Shown: in pieces, positions 1 through 11,736 of the stretch
Numbering within the stretch: position 1 is the stretch's first letter
How the letters are laid out: each line of letters begins with the position of its first letter
Program-made: the position numbers and the translations under genes
Assembly (NCBI GenBank): GCA_019426215.1
Contig: CM033404.1
Coordinates: forward strand, 26,908,843-26,972,842
From: Buddleja alternifolia
Taxonomy: Eukaryota > Streptophyta > Magnoliopsida > Lamiales > Scrophulariaceae
Length of the DNA: 64,000 nt
Direction of reading: 5' to 3'
Notes under the pieces: generated by a model
Seen by the model: only the letters and a program-made list of their open reading frames with translations
What the model was told of the DNA's origin: nothing
Database searches by the model: none

Positions 1-2839
1 ATATATAATCTCATGAACCTAGAAAACGCTAACCTTTATAGTAAACCATTTACAGACCGAGTTTTTGGATTTGTTGGATTGGTTGTTGCAGTTTGCACGA
101 AATATGTGCACAGCTCTATAAAAAACAAGATAATATGTTAAAAACAAGAAATTATGTGAAATAAATACAATTTAAAAAAATACTAAATATAATGGATACA
201 TTGATTGAATGAAAAACTTACTGATTGAATTTTAGTATCATATCATCTCGGTATTGCGGCTCACCATGCACAGAATCCAGATAGTAAAAAATCTCTTTAA
301 ATGGATTAATTGCAAGCAACAACCAATGACCCCTACAAAGCATTCAAAAGATAAGTTGAAAATTTGTTTTGCGTAGCTAGTTTTACAAATTAAAGTCGAG
401 TCTTTAGTAGCTCACCCGGTGTTGTAAGGTGCAAGAAATAACTTATTTTGTTGTGTACTCTGCATCATAGCACGCGCTATGTACTGCACTTGTTGAACTG
501 ACGGGTCTGTTTGAGCAGCTATGGAATGTGGGCTAAGGAACCCGAAACTTGCTTCTTTTCCTTCGGGGATCACGTAGTTAAACCACAAACACCTAAATTG
601 AGCATAAAAAATGAATTTCGAGTGACGAAAATAATCGTAGTTTAGATGTAATAAAATAATTAAAAAACTTACTTTATGTACGCTGTAATGATAGAGGCTC
701 CTATTTCTTTTCTACACAGAAGGTGATAGATCTCCTCCTTCCCAATGAATTCTGGGAATGAAAGATTCATAATGGCTTCGTCCATATATATATTGATCAG
801 GGCACCAATTTTCATCATCTTCGTGCACTTTCCCAGAAATACAAGGTCATTAGGGAGTCCATCCAGTTGAAGATCTGCACATATGTCTACTTCACCTGCA
901 GGCTCGGCCACTTGAGATTTTCCTTTGACAGCTGACCGCTTCGACGTCCTTGACTTACGGTTTCCAGATGATTTGGACTGTTTAAGCAAGAAAATAAAAT
1001 ATAAATGTTACACACCAAAGTATATTTAGTAACCTCAAACAAATTGTTATAATTTATTAATGACTAACTATTAATTACATACCGGTGCAGCAGTGACAAT
1101 GACAAGACTCGCTGGCCAAGCAACAAAGGTACACAGAGCATGAGAAATGGAGAATATTTCATCATTGAGAGGGACGGGCAGGAGTGTATTAGCCTCAACT
1201 GCAGTGTCAATGCGTACTTTCACATTGTTGGTGGCTAATTGACAGTTGTGAAGTGTTCTATCAGTCTCTGATCGATTGTATAGCTGTCCTTTAGCCACCA
1301 CACGATATGATGGAGATGAAAGTGCTAATTGACATGGAGTGATACCCTACACACACACGTATATATATATATATATATACAACATTATATTAGAAAGTTT
1401 TGTATGATTTACAGAAAATAGAGAGTCGCAAGTTGTATGATTAATAAACAAGTTCAAATTTTTACCTCAGGAAGCATCTTATAACCTGGTTCTGGGCTGC
1501 TATCTTTCAAAGAAATGACGTCATCTTCATGTGGCTGACGCGAGTTAGGGGCTTCCAAAACATCAATTCGTTGTTGCATGGCAACCATAGTTTCGGAGAG
1601 GTTTTTCACTATGTTTCTCAAGTTTTCCATCTCCTTTTCTGAAGCAGGCTTTGGATCCTTAAAATAGTCTCTTTGTGAGACCCCAAAGCCAATAGGTCAT
1701 CTCGACCCCAAAGCAGGCTATGGCTAGTGCTCTCTTGTGAAATGCTCTCCTGTAATGATATATTTTTTAAAATTAAAAAAAATAGTGAACCTTGTGCTTT
1801 TAATAGTATTTCAATAAAACAATTAATAGAGCTAAAATTTCCAATAACTCACCATTTCATTCACCACTCTTCTAACATTTTCGTTATCAATTTGATTTGT
1901 CGGATCGGAACGCGAAACCCTCCACACGAGTGCTCGTGTCACATCTGTACAATCGGATCCCGCATCCCTTCTTTTATTTATCTATATTTTCATTAAAAAA
2001 TATATGTATGCATTAACATAGAATTATTATTAAAAAAATTGTAAGGATTCACTGCTAAATGAACTACATACCTCCATTTGCTCCACAACAGCATCTCCAA
2101 GACTCCCTTTCCGGTAAGGATATTCAGGGTTCTTTGCTCTTTCCTGATTGTCCATGCTTATTTTCTGTTTATTACATTATCAAATTATTAGCTAAATATA
2201 AACGCAATAACCAACAAATGAAACTGTAAATTAAAATGACTAGCTACCTGCCAAGGTTCACCTAAGCGAACCTCTAAAAATGCCGCCCAATCGGCTTGGG
2301 ATATCTCATATTGTGGAGGTGGGTTGACATTAACGTTTCCATCATCATCTCGCACATACTTTCTGCTTATGTAGCTCCTGAAGTTACGTGCTAGCCTCCC
2401 AGCTTCTGCTAGTACGTACTTTTGTCGACTTTCGTCAATATCAAACGCCAACTACAAAAAACAAACAATAAAGTATATATAAAACTATAATTTAGAGAAT
2501 ATGATAATACATTAACACTTACAAATAAGATAATATCCAAATTACCTTCATCTCATCCCAAATGTTTTTTTTTGTTGCTGACGGGACTTTGCGCCAAGTA
2601 CTCATGACAATCGACACCTTCTGCCGAACCTGCACGCCTAAATACCCAACAAATATTGATTTGTTGGGGTTAATTGGCTGACCTCTGTCATTCCAGCCGA
2701 CAGGTAGCCTTATGCCTTTACTTCTGGCATTGACAACTTTTTTCATAGCAGAGACACCTCTCCGTATCTCCTTCTCATGACCGCTATCTGATCCATATAC
2801 ATCATCGTCGGGAAAACTACCATCAGGATTTGAAGCCAT
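1..2839 (-). CDS. CACTA second gene: Transposase_24-like N-terminus, coiled coil, DUF8039-like domain and Ulp1-like protease (partial at window edge)
   Basis: I chose the ATG at 2837-2839 (MASNPDGSFPDDD). Inferred exons, from GT/AG borders and open frame: 2546-2839, 2248-2451, 2072-2164, about 1857-1985, about 1467-1750, about 1082-1346, about 676-980, about 412-602 and about 215-340, continuing past base 1. The first exons (WRKVPSATKKNIWDEMK; RQKYVLAEAGRLARNFRSYI) resemble the plant Transposase_24 family. Exon 5 has a heptad-like stretch (MENLRNIVKNLSETMVAMQQ). Exon 6 (VKVRIDTAVEANTLLPVP, then FVAWPASLV) resembles DUF8039. The last exons encode a Ulp1/C48-like fold: GHWLLLAINPFKE gives the His and YYLDS the Asp of the triad. 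The catalytic Cys would lie beyond the window. Protease activity is not shown, and exon borders are by eye. Confidence 0.72.
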
Positions 2840-2860
2840 CGACCTACAAAAGACAAATAA

Positions 2861-3073
2861 TACAGAAGTTAGATTCATATAAATTTGGCTGATTCATTTG
2901 GCAATAATAATTTTCAAATAGACGTAATAAATACAGAAGTTATCTTCATATAAATTTGGCAGATTCATTTGGCAATAATAATTTTCAAATAGACGTAATA
3001 AATACAGAAGTTATCTTCATATAAATTTGGCAGATTCATTTGGCAATAATAATTTTCAAATAGAAGTAATAAA
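2861..3073. repeat. Three tandem copies of a 71-bp unit
   Basis: The unit starting tacagaagtt recurs at 2861, 2932 and 3003 with only a few differences. It lies just upstream of the start codon of the Transposase_24/Ulp1 gene, in what would be its 5' UTR or promoter, and downstream of the TNP2 reading frame. The array ends near 3073 and is followed by AT-rich sequence up to the TNP2 stop. Confidence 0.88.
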
Positions 3074-3303
3074 TCACAAAATAAACAAAATTATCCTAAA
3101 CCACAAAATAAACAAAATTTAATCTTCAATTAAACATAATTAACCCCCAGCTAAACCAAATTAACCTTAAAATCAATCAACCCCTATTTCCCTTAAATTT
3201 TCCACAAAAATTGGCAAATCTCAAGAATATAAATTTTCTAGCAACTAAGTATAAATATTGAAAGAAGTCTATCACACAATTATGAAATAAATTCAAATAC
3301 CTT

Positions 3304-6300
3304 TCATCGTTTTCTTTTTGTCGTTGGCTTAGCAGTCTTTTGCTTCCCATCGGTACGACCATTTTTTTTAGTACGGCGACGAACTGACGGATTAATCCAT
3401 ATCCCCTGTTGGTGATCTTGACGCATATACAATTCATCATCACTTATATCCAAGTCATCGTCACTATCAATTGATTGTGAATCACCTAATGAGATAGGGT
3501 TTTCTCCATCATCTTCACTTTCTTCATAATCACCATCAATACATGTATTTTTGTTTGCCGATAAAACAATGGACCACCTCTTATCAATAGGATCGGTAAC
3601 ATAAAATACTTGTTTAGCTTGTGACGCTAAAATGAAAGGTTCATCTTTGTATCCCACCCTTTCAAGGTCTACTTGAGTGAAGCCTATTTCACTATTATCG
3701 ACACCATGTTTATTGTCAACCCACCTACACCCAAATACAGGCACCCGAAACCAACTATAATCAAGCTCCCATATACGTTCAATCACCCCGTAATATGATA
3801 AATCGGCATAGATAGGATTATTATCTTTCGCACTTGAGATATGCATTGCTTGAGCTACAAGACTCACACCACTATTCTGCATTGTACTTCGTTCGTCTTG
3901 GTCTTTTGTATAGAATGTGCGACCATTTATACGATAACCTGAATAACAAAATACTAGTCTGTCCGGACCCATCGACAGCCGTGTCAATTTATCTGAAACT
4001 GAAAGCTGTGGATTCTCTTTCTGTTTTTCTTCAAAATGCTTTCGGAACCAATCGATGAAACTCTTATTATGCTCTCTTGAAATCCAACTCTCATTTTTAA
4101 TTGGATTGAATCTCCTAAGTTGGTTCTTATGCTCTTCAACATATGGGTCAACCTCATCGGTGTTGTGGAGCACATATAGGTGTGCCTGATCCCTTTGTGT
4201 AATATGAACACTAACTAATTGTTTTCCCATTAATCCGACTCCTTCTGTTCCCCCTCCCACAACATGAGACTTTGGGAGCTCTGCAACATTAGAATCTGTC
4301 AGATACTCTGTGCAAAATGTAATGGCTTCATCAACTATGTACCGTTCAACAATGCAACCTTCCGGTCGACTACGATTTTTCACGTAGCCTTTCAATACCT
4401 TCATATAACGCTCAGCCGGATACATAGATCTCATAAAAGCCGGTCCACATAGTTGAGTCTCTCTAACCAAGTGAATGGGTAGATGAGTCATTATATCAAA
4501 AAAAGCAGGTGGAAAATACATTTCTAGCTCACACAAAGTGATGACAATTTGTTTTTGAAGTGCAGGAAATTGCTCAGGATCAAACACCTTGCTCCACATT
4601 GCTTTGAAGAAGAAACACAATTTAGTTATCGTGTCTCTCACCTTTTTTGGCAAAATGGCCCGTATAGCAATTGGTAGCAAATGATCCATGATTACATGAC
4701 AATCGTGAGTCTTCAAGTGCTTTAGCTTCAAATCCTTCATTGATACAAGACTGCTAATGTTTGAAGAATACCCTTCTGGAACTTTCACTCCATTAAGAAA
4801 CTCACATAATGCAATTTTTTCTTTCCTGGCTAGAGTGTGAGCTGCTGGAGGCAAATAAGTACGTTTCCCCTTATTTGTTGGTGTCAATTTTCCTCTTATC
4901 TTCATTTCAACCAAGTCTAACCGTGCCTTTACGCCATCTTTTGTCTTTCCGGGCACATTTAGAAGTGTTCCAATGACGCTATCAAATACATTTTTCTCTA
5001 TATGCATTATATCGAGAAAATGTCTAACATGTAAAGACGTTCAATACGGCAACTCAAAGAAAATTGACTTTTTTTTTCCACCCAGTTTTTGCAAGGCCAC
5101 ATGCAAAAGTCTTTCCAAATTTAACCTCCAAGTCTCTTACATTTTCAAACACTTCTTCACCAGTTAAGCACTTAGGAGCTCGACCTTCTTCTATATTCCC
5201 ATTGAAAGCTTTCTTCCACCGACGATATCGATGGTTCCGATTTAGCCATCTCCGATGCCCTTGGAATGCATATTTCTGGGAGTGTGTCAATCGATATTGA
5301 TCTGTACTATTGACACATATGGGGCATCCACATTGGCCATGTACACCATATCCCTCGAGGTTTGCTCTTGCCGGAAAATCATTGATTGTTCCAAATAACA
5401 TGACTCTGAGATTAAAATTTTCTTCTCTCAACCCGTCATATACTTGAACACCGGTGTCCCACAACACCTTCAAATCCTCAATTAAAGGGGTCAAGTAGAC
5501 ATCTATATCATTTCCAGGTTGTTTCGGCCCAGAAATGAGTATAGGCATCATTATATGCTCTCGCTTCATGCATCGCGATGGGGGAAGGTTGTAGATCATC
5601 AAAATCACCGGCCATGTACTATGTGAGCTGCTTTGCAAGCCATGAGGGTTCATGCCATCTGTAGCCAATACAAGGCGCAGGTTTCTTGATTCTTCACCAA
5701 ATTCAGGGAAATCATCATCAATCTTTTTCCATTGAGGAGAATCTGAGGGATGTCGAATCTTGTCATCTTCAATCCTTTCTTCAAGCCTTCTATCAGCATG
5801 CCATGTTAAGTCCTTGGCTAACTCTTTACTACTATACATGCGTTTAAATCGTGGTATTATAGGCAAATACCACATAGTTTTGACAGGCGTAGATCCATTC
5901 TTCTTGTACCGTGAGGCGCCACATTTTGGACAGGCCTTCAATGATGCATAGTCAATTCTAAATAATACGCAATCATTGAGACATGCATGTATCCTCTCAT
6001 ATCCCATGCCAATTGAGGTTAACATCCGTTTAGCCTCATAAGTACGATTAGGTAACACATTATCCTCAGGTAGCATGCTTTTTAATAAACCAAGCAAGTC
6101 TGTGAAACTCTTATCACTCCACCCATTGTTGGCTTTTAACTTGTATAGGTTAAGAACTGTTTTCAATCTCGTGAATTTACTACCACTATACAGTGGTGTC
6201 TTTGAATCACTTGTCAAATTGTCAAACATTTTTGGACAATTTCGCAAATCCTCCTCAATCACATTTGTCATCTCCTCCAAACGATCAGGCTCATAATCAT

Positions 6301-6586
6301 TCATGTTGAAATCGTGTGATGGATATGATGTACCACCCAAATCATCCAACGGGACACTGCTTTCACCGTGTCTTGTCCAACGTTTGTAGCTTTTATCAAT
6401 TCCATTACACACCAAATGATCTTCCAACTCACGTGGACTAATTCTCTTTCCAAAACAACAACGTAAACACGGGCAAGTGATCCTAGTTCGATCTGGTGCA
6501 TGGTCAACCACAAACTTTATGAACTCTTTCACGCCTTTCTCATACTGTTCCGACATACGATCTGCTAAAATCCAACTTCGATCCAT
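3304..6586 (-). pseudogene. TNP2-type CACTA transposase, broken by a frameshift and a stop
   Basis: The reading frame starts at ATG 6584-6586 and runs to about 5069. It has an N-terminal transposase-associated zinc-binding region (CPCLRCCF, then HLVCNGID), then a Transposase_21 core with LATDGMNPHG and GTINDFPARANLEGYG followed by a Cys cluster (GQCGCPIC). The homologous protein continues in another frame from about 5068 to 3304, with MHIEKNVFDSVIGTLLN, a DUF4218-like region (HDCHVIMDHLLPIAIR) and a DUF4216-like region (RWVDNKHGVDNSEIGFTQVD), and ends in a basic tail. The two halves are separated by a frame change at a nine-T run (5069-5077) and by a TGA stop at 5041-5043. In active relatives this protein cuts and joins CACTA ends. 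This copy should give only truncated products unless the frame change reflects an intron I cannot see. Confidence 0.9.
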
Positions 6587-7573
6587 TTTGATTCTGAATT
6601 AATCAAATTAAACAATTTTATCATCAATTGATAGTTAAATTAATTAAATAATTTTTATTTTAATTTATTTCCCATTATTCTAGAAAAAATTCAGCAGAGT
6701 AACAACGCAAAAATTACTACCAAGTTCTCGACTTAATCTTCACCCGGGTAGGTTGAATCCAACAAAATTCGGATCTTACGATCCGCTAAAATCCAATTTC
6801 AATCTTAATTAATTATATTTTCAGCAACTACAAATATTGATCACCAGTCGGATCACATAAAACTATAAATAAAACATTATATTTTCAGCAACTAAGTATA
6901 AATATAGATCACCAGTTGGATCAATGTACCCTAAACCACCAAATAACCACAATTTAATCTCAAATCAAACGGAATTAACACCCGACTAACTAAAATTAAT
7001 ACTAAATTCAGTCAAATTCCTAGTTCCCTTAAATTTTTTATACACCCACACATACACAAATATATATACATACACCCATATATACACAAATACACGCACA
7101 CATACATAAATATATATACATACACTCATATATGCATACACCCACATATACATACATCTATACATACTCTATGTGTGTGTGTGTGTATATATATATATTT
7201 ATATTTATCTAAAAGAAAATACCAAAACTAAATGGACCACGGTGGCGGAAGCGGAGATGGGCGGCAGGGGCAGCGGCGGGCGGCGGCGGCGGAGGTCGGC
7301 GTCGGTGTCGGTCGGTGGCGGCGGAGGTCGGCACTATCTATATATATATATAGAGAGTTAATTTTATATATATAGAGAATATATACATATATATGCACAT
7401 ATATATATATATATCTAGAAAGAGAAAGAGAGAGAGAGAGATACTACCGGAGTGACGGCGACGGACGGTGGTAGAAAGAGAAAGAGAGAAAGAGAGAGAG
7501 AGAGAAACCGAGAGAGAGAGGTAGATCTAGAGATAGAGAGAGAAAAAGAGACGGGGGCGGCGGACGGTGGTGG

Positions 7574-7605
<32 letters not shown>

Positions 7606-7681
7606 AGAGAGTTGAGAGAGAGAGAGTGAGTGAGTGAGAGTGAGAGTGAGAGTGAGGGGTGGCCGGGTTGTAGAAAACCCG
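6587..7681. repeat. Non-coding CACTA segment with simple repeats
   Basis: No gene is seen between the TNP2 start and the subterminal repeats. The part up to about 7030 is AT-rich. About 7030-7210 is a degenerate acaca/tatata array. About 7240-7335 is G+C-rich with repeated cggcgg. About 7410-7660 is a purine-rich (ag)n tract with gtg repeats. Long open frames crossing this stretch give only His, Ser/Leu or Arg/Glu repeats and are rejected as genes. The transposase promoter should lie here, but I cannot identify a convincing TATA box. Confidence 0.75.
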
Positions 7682-7995
7682 GCCCTTGTGCCAGCGGTTC
7701 GGCTGAACCGCTGGCACATGTGTGTTTGTGGCAGCGGTTCGGCCAGAACCGCTGCCACAAAGTGCACTTCTGGCAGCGGTTCGGCCGTGCACTTTTTGGA
7801 AGCGGTTCGGCCGAACCGCTGCCATACGTGCACTTTTCGGCAGCGGTTCTGGCCGAACCGCTGCCACATTCAAAATATATATATATATATATTTTTTCTG
7901 AAACCTATGACAGCGTTTTGGCTCGAACCGCTGTCATAGGTCCGAACCGAATGCCACCTATTACAGCAGTTTTCAAAACCGCTGTCATAGGTACG
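7682..7995. repeat. CACTA subterminal repeats, many in palindromic pairs
   Basis: A core close to gcagcggttc or its reverse complement gaaccgctgc recurs about nine to ten times, often as perfect or near-perfect hairpins, for example around 7690-7714, 7731-7757, 7801-7823 and 7839-7867, with diverged forms at 7909-7938 and 7965-7990. Known of CACTA elements: such subterminal motifs are binding sites for the TNPA-type protein that brings the two ends together. Here the likely partner is the Transposase_24-like product of this element. Confidence 0.85.
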
Positions 7996-8006
7996 TTGTA
8001 ATAGGA

Positions 8007-8022
8007 CTTTTTTGTGGTAGTG
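8007..8022 (-). repeat. CACTA terminal inverted repeat
   Basis: Reading the minus strand inward from 8022 gives CACTACCACAAAAAAG. The next three bases on the plus strand, taa, would be one half of the expected 3-bp target duplication. The matching terminus lies left of the window. Confidence 0.88.
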
Positions 8023-9080
8023 TAAATATAAATTGATTTACAGTATTAATTTAAATTTAAATTCTTAATTTGCTCATAATCATAATCATAACACGTCATA
8101 TATATATATATATGTATATGTATATATAGTTATGTATACTTATACAAATATATAAGTTAATATAACATATGTTCATGTGCAAGTACACACACATATATAC
8201 ACACACACACGACTATTACATGTAAGTAGTTTTATATATTAATAGCAAATTCAATATATTTTTTAATTACATCAACAATATATGTATATATATTTATATG
8301 TCACGATCATTTCAAATTTATATCATAATATATATTTCATAATTAATATAACTATTTCAGACAAAAGCTTATATGATTTGACTACTACAATACTTTTGTC
8401 TTCTTAGAAAACAAAACCAAACACAATTTCACCAAAAAATAACTCAAACATCATTTGAAAATAGGTAAATCAAATACACAACTCCCAATAAATTTTTTCA
8501 CCAAAATTTTCACAAAAAATAACCTCCAAAACAAAAACAATCACATCCTTAAATTTTCAGTTTTCAAATTTAAGGCTGTGTTTGCTTTTGTTTTCAAACA
8601 TATTTTGGTCAAAACTTGTTTGCTTTATGTTTTTTTGATCAAAATGGACTTTTTTGGTCAAAAAATTTGTCAGCTATTGTCTCCCTATTTGTATCTACTT
8701 TAGAATGCCTACGAATTATTCCAACTATAATATATAGATAATCATAATATTATAATCATTTAAAATTTATATTATATTACATTTTTCAATCATTAATTAA
8801 TTATAAACACAACTTTTCAGATAAAAACTTGCATGATTTGACTGCTACAGTAACTTTTGTCTCTTCTGAAAATAAAATCAAACACAAAACCAAACATATT
8901 TTCATCAAAATACACAACTCCCAATAAACTTTTTCACCAAAAAAATATCAAAAAATAAAAGCAAACACAGCCTGAACTTTTCAAATCTGCACGGTTATTT
9001 GTCTTAATTTCGATTTTTAACCAACCAACCAAACTTTTATCACTCTGAAAGAAGAACTACAAATCGAACTCAGAGCAGAT
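8023..9080. other. AT-rich spacer with MITE-like sequence
   Basis: This stretch has no convincing gene. It contains (ta)n and (ca)n runs at about 8095-8210. About 8355-8500 and 8815-8950 are related to each other in direct orientation (shared atgatttgact, then cacaactcccaataaa), which suggests two copies of one small element. A short frame at 8455-8703 is AT-driven and not supported. Confidence 0.6.
8573..8973. mobile_element. MITE-like element with about 17-bp terminal inverted repeats
   Basis: The left end aggctgtgtttgctttt is matched by its reverse complement at the right end (8957-8973). The element is about 400 bp and has no coding capacity. A shared ttttcaaat lies close to both ends but not in a clean target-duplication position, so the superfamily is unclear (hAT-like is a guess). 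Confidence 0.55.
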
Positions 9081-9085
9081 AATTT

Positions 9086-9420
9086 CAACGAATATGAATG
9101 GCGGTAAGTCCGCCGCCGCCGACTATTACCATGTGTTAGTCCTATCAGTGGAAAACTTATAGCTCTTCTTCAAGATTTTCTTTCTCTCTATTTTATCTTC
9201 GTACTAATTTTTTTATCTTCATTATTTCTGATTTTTTTTTCCTTTGCATTATGTTGTTAGGTTTATAGTGATCGATAGTCCAGGTATGGTTCCTCAATTT
9301 GCGCTGTATACTTCTTTTGCCTAATTTATGCTTCAAGATTATTTTTATGCTGCCGTTCAATTGAGCTCAGGCCTTATGGTATTGGTAACAATTTTCGGTC
9401 TCCACCGCTGGCTTCACGAC
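9086..9420 (+). pseudogene. Possible 5' part of a host gene, split by an LTR element
   Basis: An ATG at about 9094 opens a short frame (MNGGKSAAADYYHVLV) after an AT-rich leader. A pyrimidine-rich, intron-like stretch follows, then an open frame near 9260-9420. Removing the LTR element at 9421-11736 lets the frame containing LMVLVTIFGLHRWLHD run on at 11737 with KGDGGKVGAMIEPGGREKN. I do not recognise the product, and exon borders are not certain. This could equally be older transposon sequence. Confidence 0.25.
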
Positions 9421-9906
9421 TGTTGGAATATTTGATTATTATATTAAAAGTTAATATTAATTAATTAAAATCGTGTCTATTAGTGAGTGATCATATCTAA
9501 TAGTCACATCTTTTATGATTGGTGTAATTAAAAGGTTGTAACTTTTTTGACAAGAGTTGTGTCTTTGTATGGAACAACAAGTTGATTGGAAAAAGTATTT
9601 CAATATCTATAAATACACCAATTTTGATGCCACAAAAATATCGTAAGAAATCTAAAATTCTCCTACATTTTTCACTTACATCTTTTTCAACGAGTTCTGA
9701 AAGGGAGACTTTCGAAATTGCTATTCGTAAGTTTCGATGGTTTTGTGGTATACTAGAAGTGATTTGCCATATAAACCTGGTAGCAAATGAGTAGTGGGGG
9801 CAAATATCACTTTAAGGAAAGTGAATCATGCACGCTTCGAAACCATGTTTAAATTATATTTTCTTCATTCATTTGTATTCCCCAATCTAAAGAAAAATCC
9901 CCAATA
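9421..9906 (+). repeat. Left LTR of the small LTR element
   Basis: It starts tgttgg and ends ccccaata, a decayed form of the ccaaca end seen in the right copy. It aligns along its length with 11255-11736. It contains the tataaatacacc sequence (about 9608-9620), a plausible TATA region. Confidence 0.85.
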
Positions 9907-11254
9907 ATCTTAAAGTGATATTTGTCTATCATAAAACTAGCATGGCGGAAGATTAAATACGGTTTTTGTGGTGAAGAAAATTGTTGACGTCCATGTGTTG
10001 CAAAATACTTTTGTAATTACTTTTCTGAATGAAAATTTATTGAACTGTGGAGGCAACTAAATCGAGGAACAATATGAAGTCATGCAGAGTTGATTGGTTT
10101 CATAATCAATGTCCTGACAGCAATTCTATTATTTTAATTGATCATTAGGTTGATGAATGAAAGATTGAAGTTTCGTTCCACATATTTGAATATATGTTAA
10201 TTCTGGTATGACATAGCATAGTTATATAGACTATTTAAGTATTCTATATTGTCTTGTTTTTTTTTTTTGAAAATCTATATTGTCTTGTTTGGAATAAAGA
10301 AACTTAGAGTTTCTTGTAAAAGTAACTGCAATGTTATGCTATAATAAATCTTGTAGTAATTTAATTGGAATTGAACCATAAGTAATTCATAGTACTTATG
10401 ATGGATTGTGCTATAACAGTGAGAATATAAAGAATGCGCATTCGTAGATAAAGTTAAACTAAATTGTAGTACAATAATATAATCGAATTTACCCCATGGT
10501 ATATATGCATGAGGATAAATGAGATTATCCTATAAAAGTTTGACAATGAAATATGTTATGTAGGGGTGCCAAACAAATTGGAATAAGTTATTTTTCCCCA
10601 TAATATTTTTTTAATGCACTTAAATGTGAGGGTAAAGGAGAAATACAACTTCAAAGTTAAGATCGGTCAAACATAATGAAGTTATGGAGCAAAACTTGTT
10701 TAATTACTCAAACCATATAAAATCACCAATAGTGGGAACCCAACCTTTTCTCTAGCACTACTACTAGTTAAAAGGTTTAAAGGGTAATAACAAGCTATTG
10801 ATAAGTGATTAAGTTAACTCTAGATATATTGAATATTTCTAAGAGTTGTACATAAGGAGGATGAGTTGAAAACTCTTAATGAAGTAAAATTTGATACCTA
10901 TTAAGGAATAAAAGGACTTCACTTAAGTGAACACAAGAGGTGGTGCCTAAAAGTTGAGAAACTTTTATAAGTGTTCATGATACTAGGATGAAGCGCAAGG
11001 CCATGTATGTGCTTAAATTTTCGGTGAACTTCTTGAAAGTTAAAAGGTTCATGTGTGTGATATCTCTGGTTTAACTTATGGAATATTAGTTTAAGCGAAG
11101 CCACCATTGATTTCGTTGAACTTTGAGTTATTTGCACTAAGTGAAAGTTTAATTCGAAAGACACTTTCATTTATGCATGTACCTTTTGAGTAAGTGAAAT
11201 TCAAGGTTACATGTTAAGTGGGGGATTTTTAATATGATAATTAAAGTGTGGGAT

Positions 11255-11736
11255 TGTTGGAATATTTGATTATTATATTAAAAATTAATATTAATTAATT
11301 AAAGTCATGTCTATTAGTGAGTGACCATATCTAATAGTCACATCTTTTATGATTGGTGTTATTAAAAAGTTGTAACTCTTTTGACAAGAGTTGTGTCTTT
11401 GTATGGAACAACAAGTTGATTGGAGAAGGTGTTTCAATATCTATAAATACACCAATTTTGATGCCACAAAAATATAGTAAGAAATCTAAAATTCTCCTAC
11501 GTTTTTCACTTACGTCTCTTTCAACGTGTTCTTGAAGGGAGACTTCCGAAATTGCTATTCGTAAGTCTTGATGGTTTTGTCGTATCCTAGAAGTGATTTG
11601 CCATATAAACCCGGTAACAAACGAGTAGTGGGGGCAAATATCACTTTAAGGAAAGTGATTCATACACGCTTCGAAACCATGTTTAAATATTTTCTTCATT
11701 CATTGTATTCCCTAATCTAAAGGAAAATCCCCAACA
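11255..11736 (+). repeat. Right LTR of the small LTR element
   Basis: This is a direct repeat of 9421-9906, about 482 bp, with TG...CA ends. By eye the two LTRs differ at scattered positions plus a few small indels, so the insertion is not very recent. Confidence 0.85.

Larger units (their letters stand above)
1..8022 (-). mobile_element. CACTA (En/Spm) DNA transposon, right-hand part; left end outside the window
   Basis: The element ends at 8022 with the reverse complement of CACTACCACAAAAAAG, a typical CACTA terminus, followed by taa, a possible 3-bp target duplication whose partner is outside the window. Both genes read on the minus strand, away from this terminus, so 8022 is the promoter-side end. 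Inside are a TNP2-type transposase, a second multi-exon gene of the TNPA-position type carrying a Ulp1-like protease domain, and palindromic subterminal repeats. Seen directly: the terminus, subterminal repeats and both coding regions. Known of the family: CACTA elements carry TNP2 plus a second DNA-binding gene and often long subterminal repeat arrays. The transposase is broken, so this copy is probably not autonomous. Confidence 0.92.
9421..11736 (+). mobile_element. Small non-autonomous LTR retrotransposon
   Basis: Two direct LTRs start tgttggaatattt and end ccaata/ccaaca. Between them lie about 1.35 kb with no gag or pol. The 5-bp flanks are acgac on the left and aggac on the right, a target duplication with one mismatch. 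A purine-rich stretch (gtgtgggat) precedes the right LTR. A 250-bp minus-strand frame at 10919-11170 has no recognisable motif. Size and lack of coding put it between TRIM and LARD types, and it would depend on another element's proteins. Confidence 0.85.

Noticed and set aside
7415..7873. Overlapping open frames of 140-152 codons on the minus strand, and others on the plus strand
   Set aside because: They run through (ag)n, gtg and subterminal hairpin repeats and give only His, Ser/Leu or Arg/Glu runs and repeated peptide blocks.
7682..7995. Regularly spaced repeats that might look like a CRISPR array
   Set aside because: The repeats are palindromic, irregularly spaced and lie at a CACTA terminus in a plant-type sequence.
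10919..11170. 83-codon minus-strand frame in the small LTR element
   Set aside because: It is against the element's orientation, AT-driven, with no motif.
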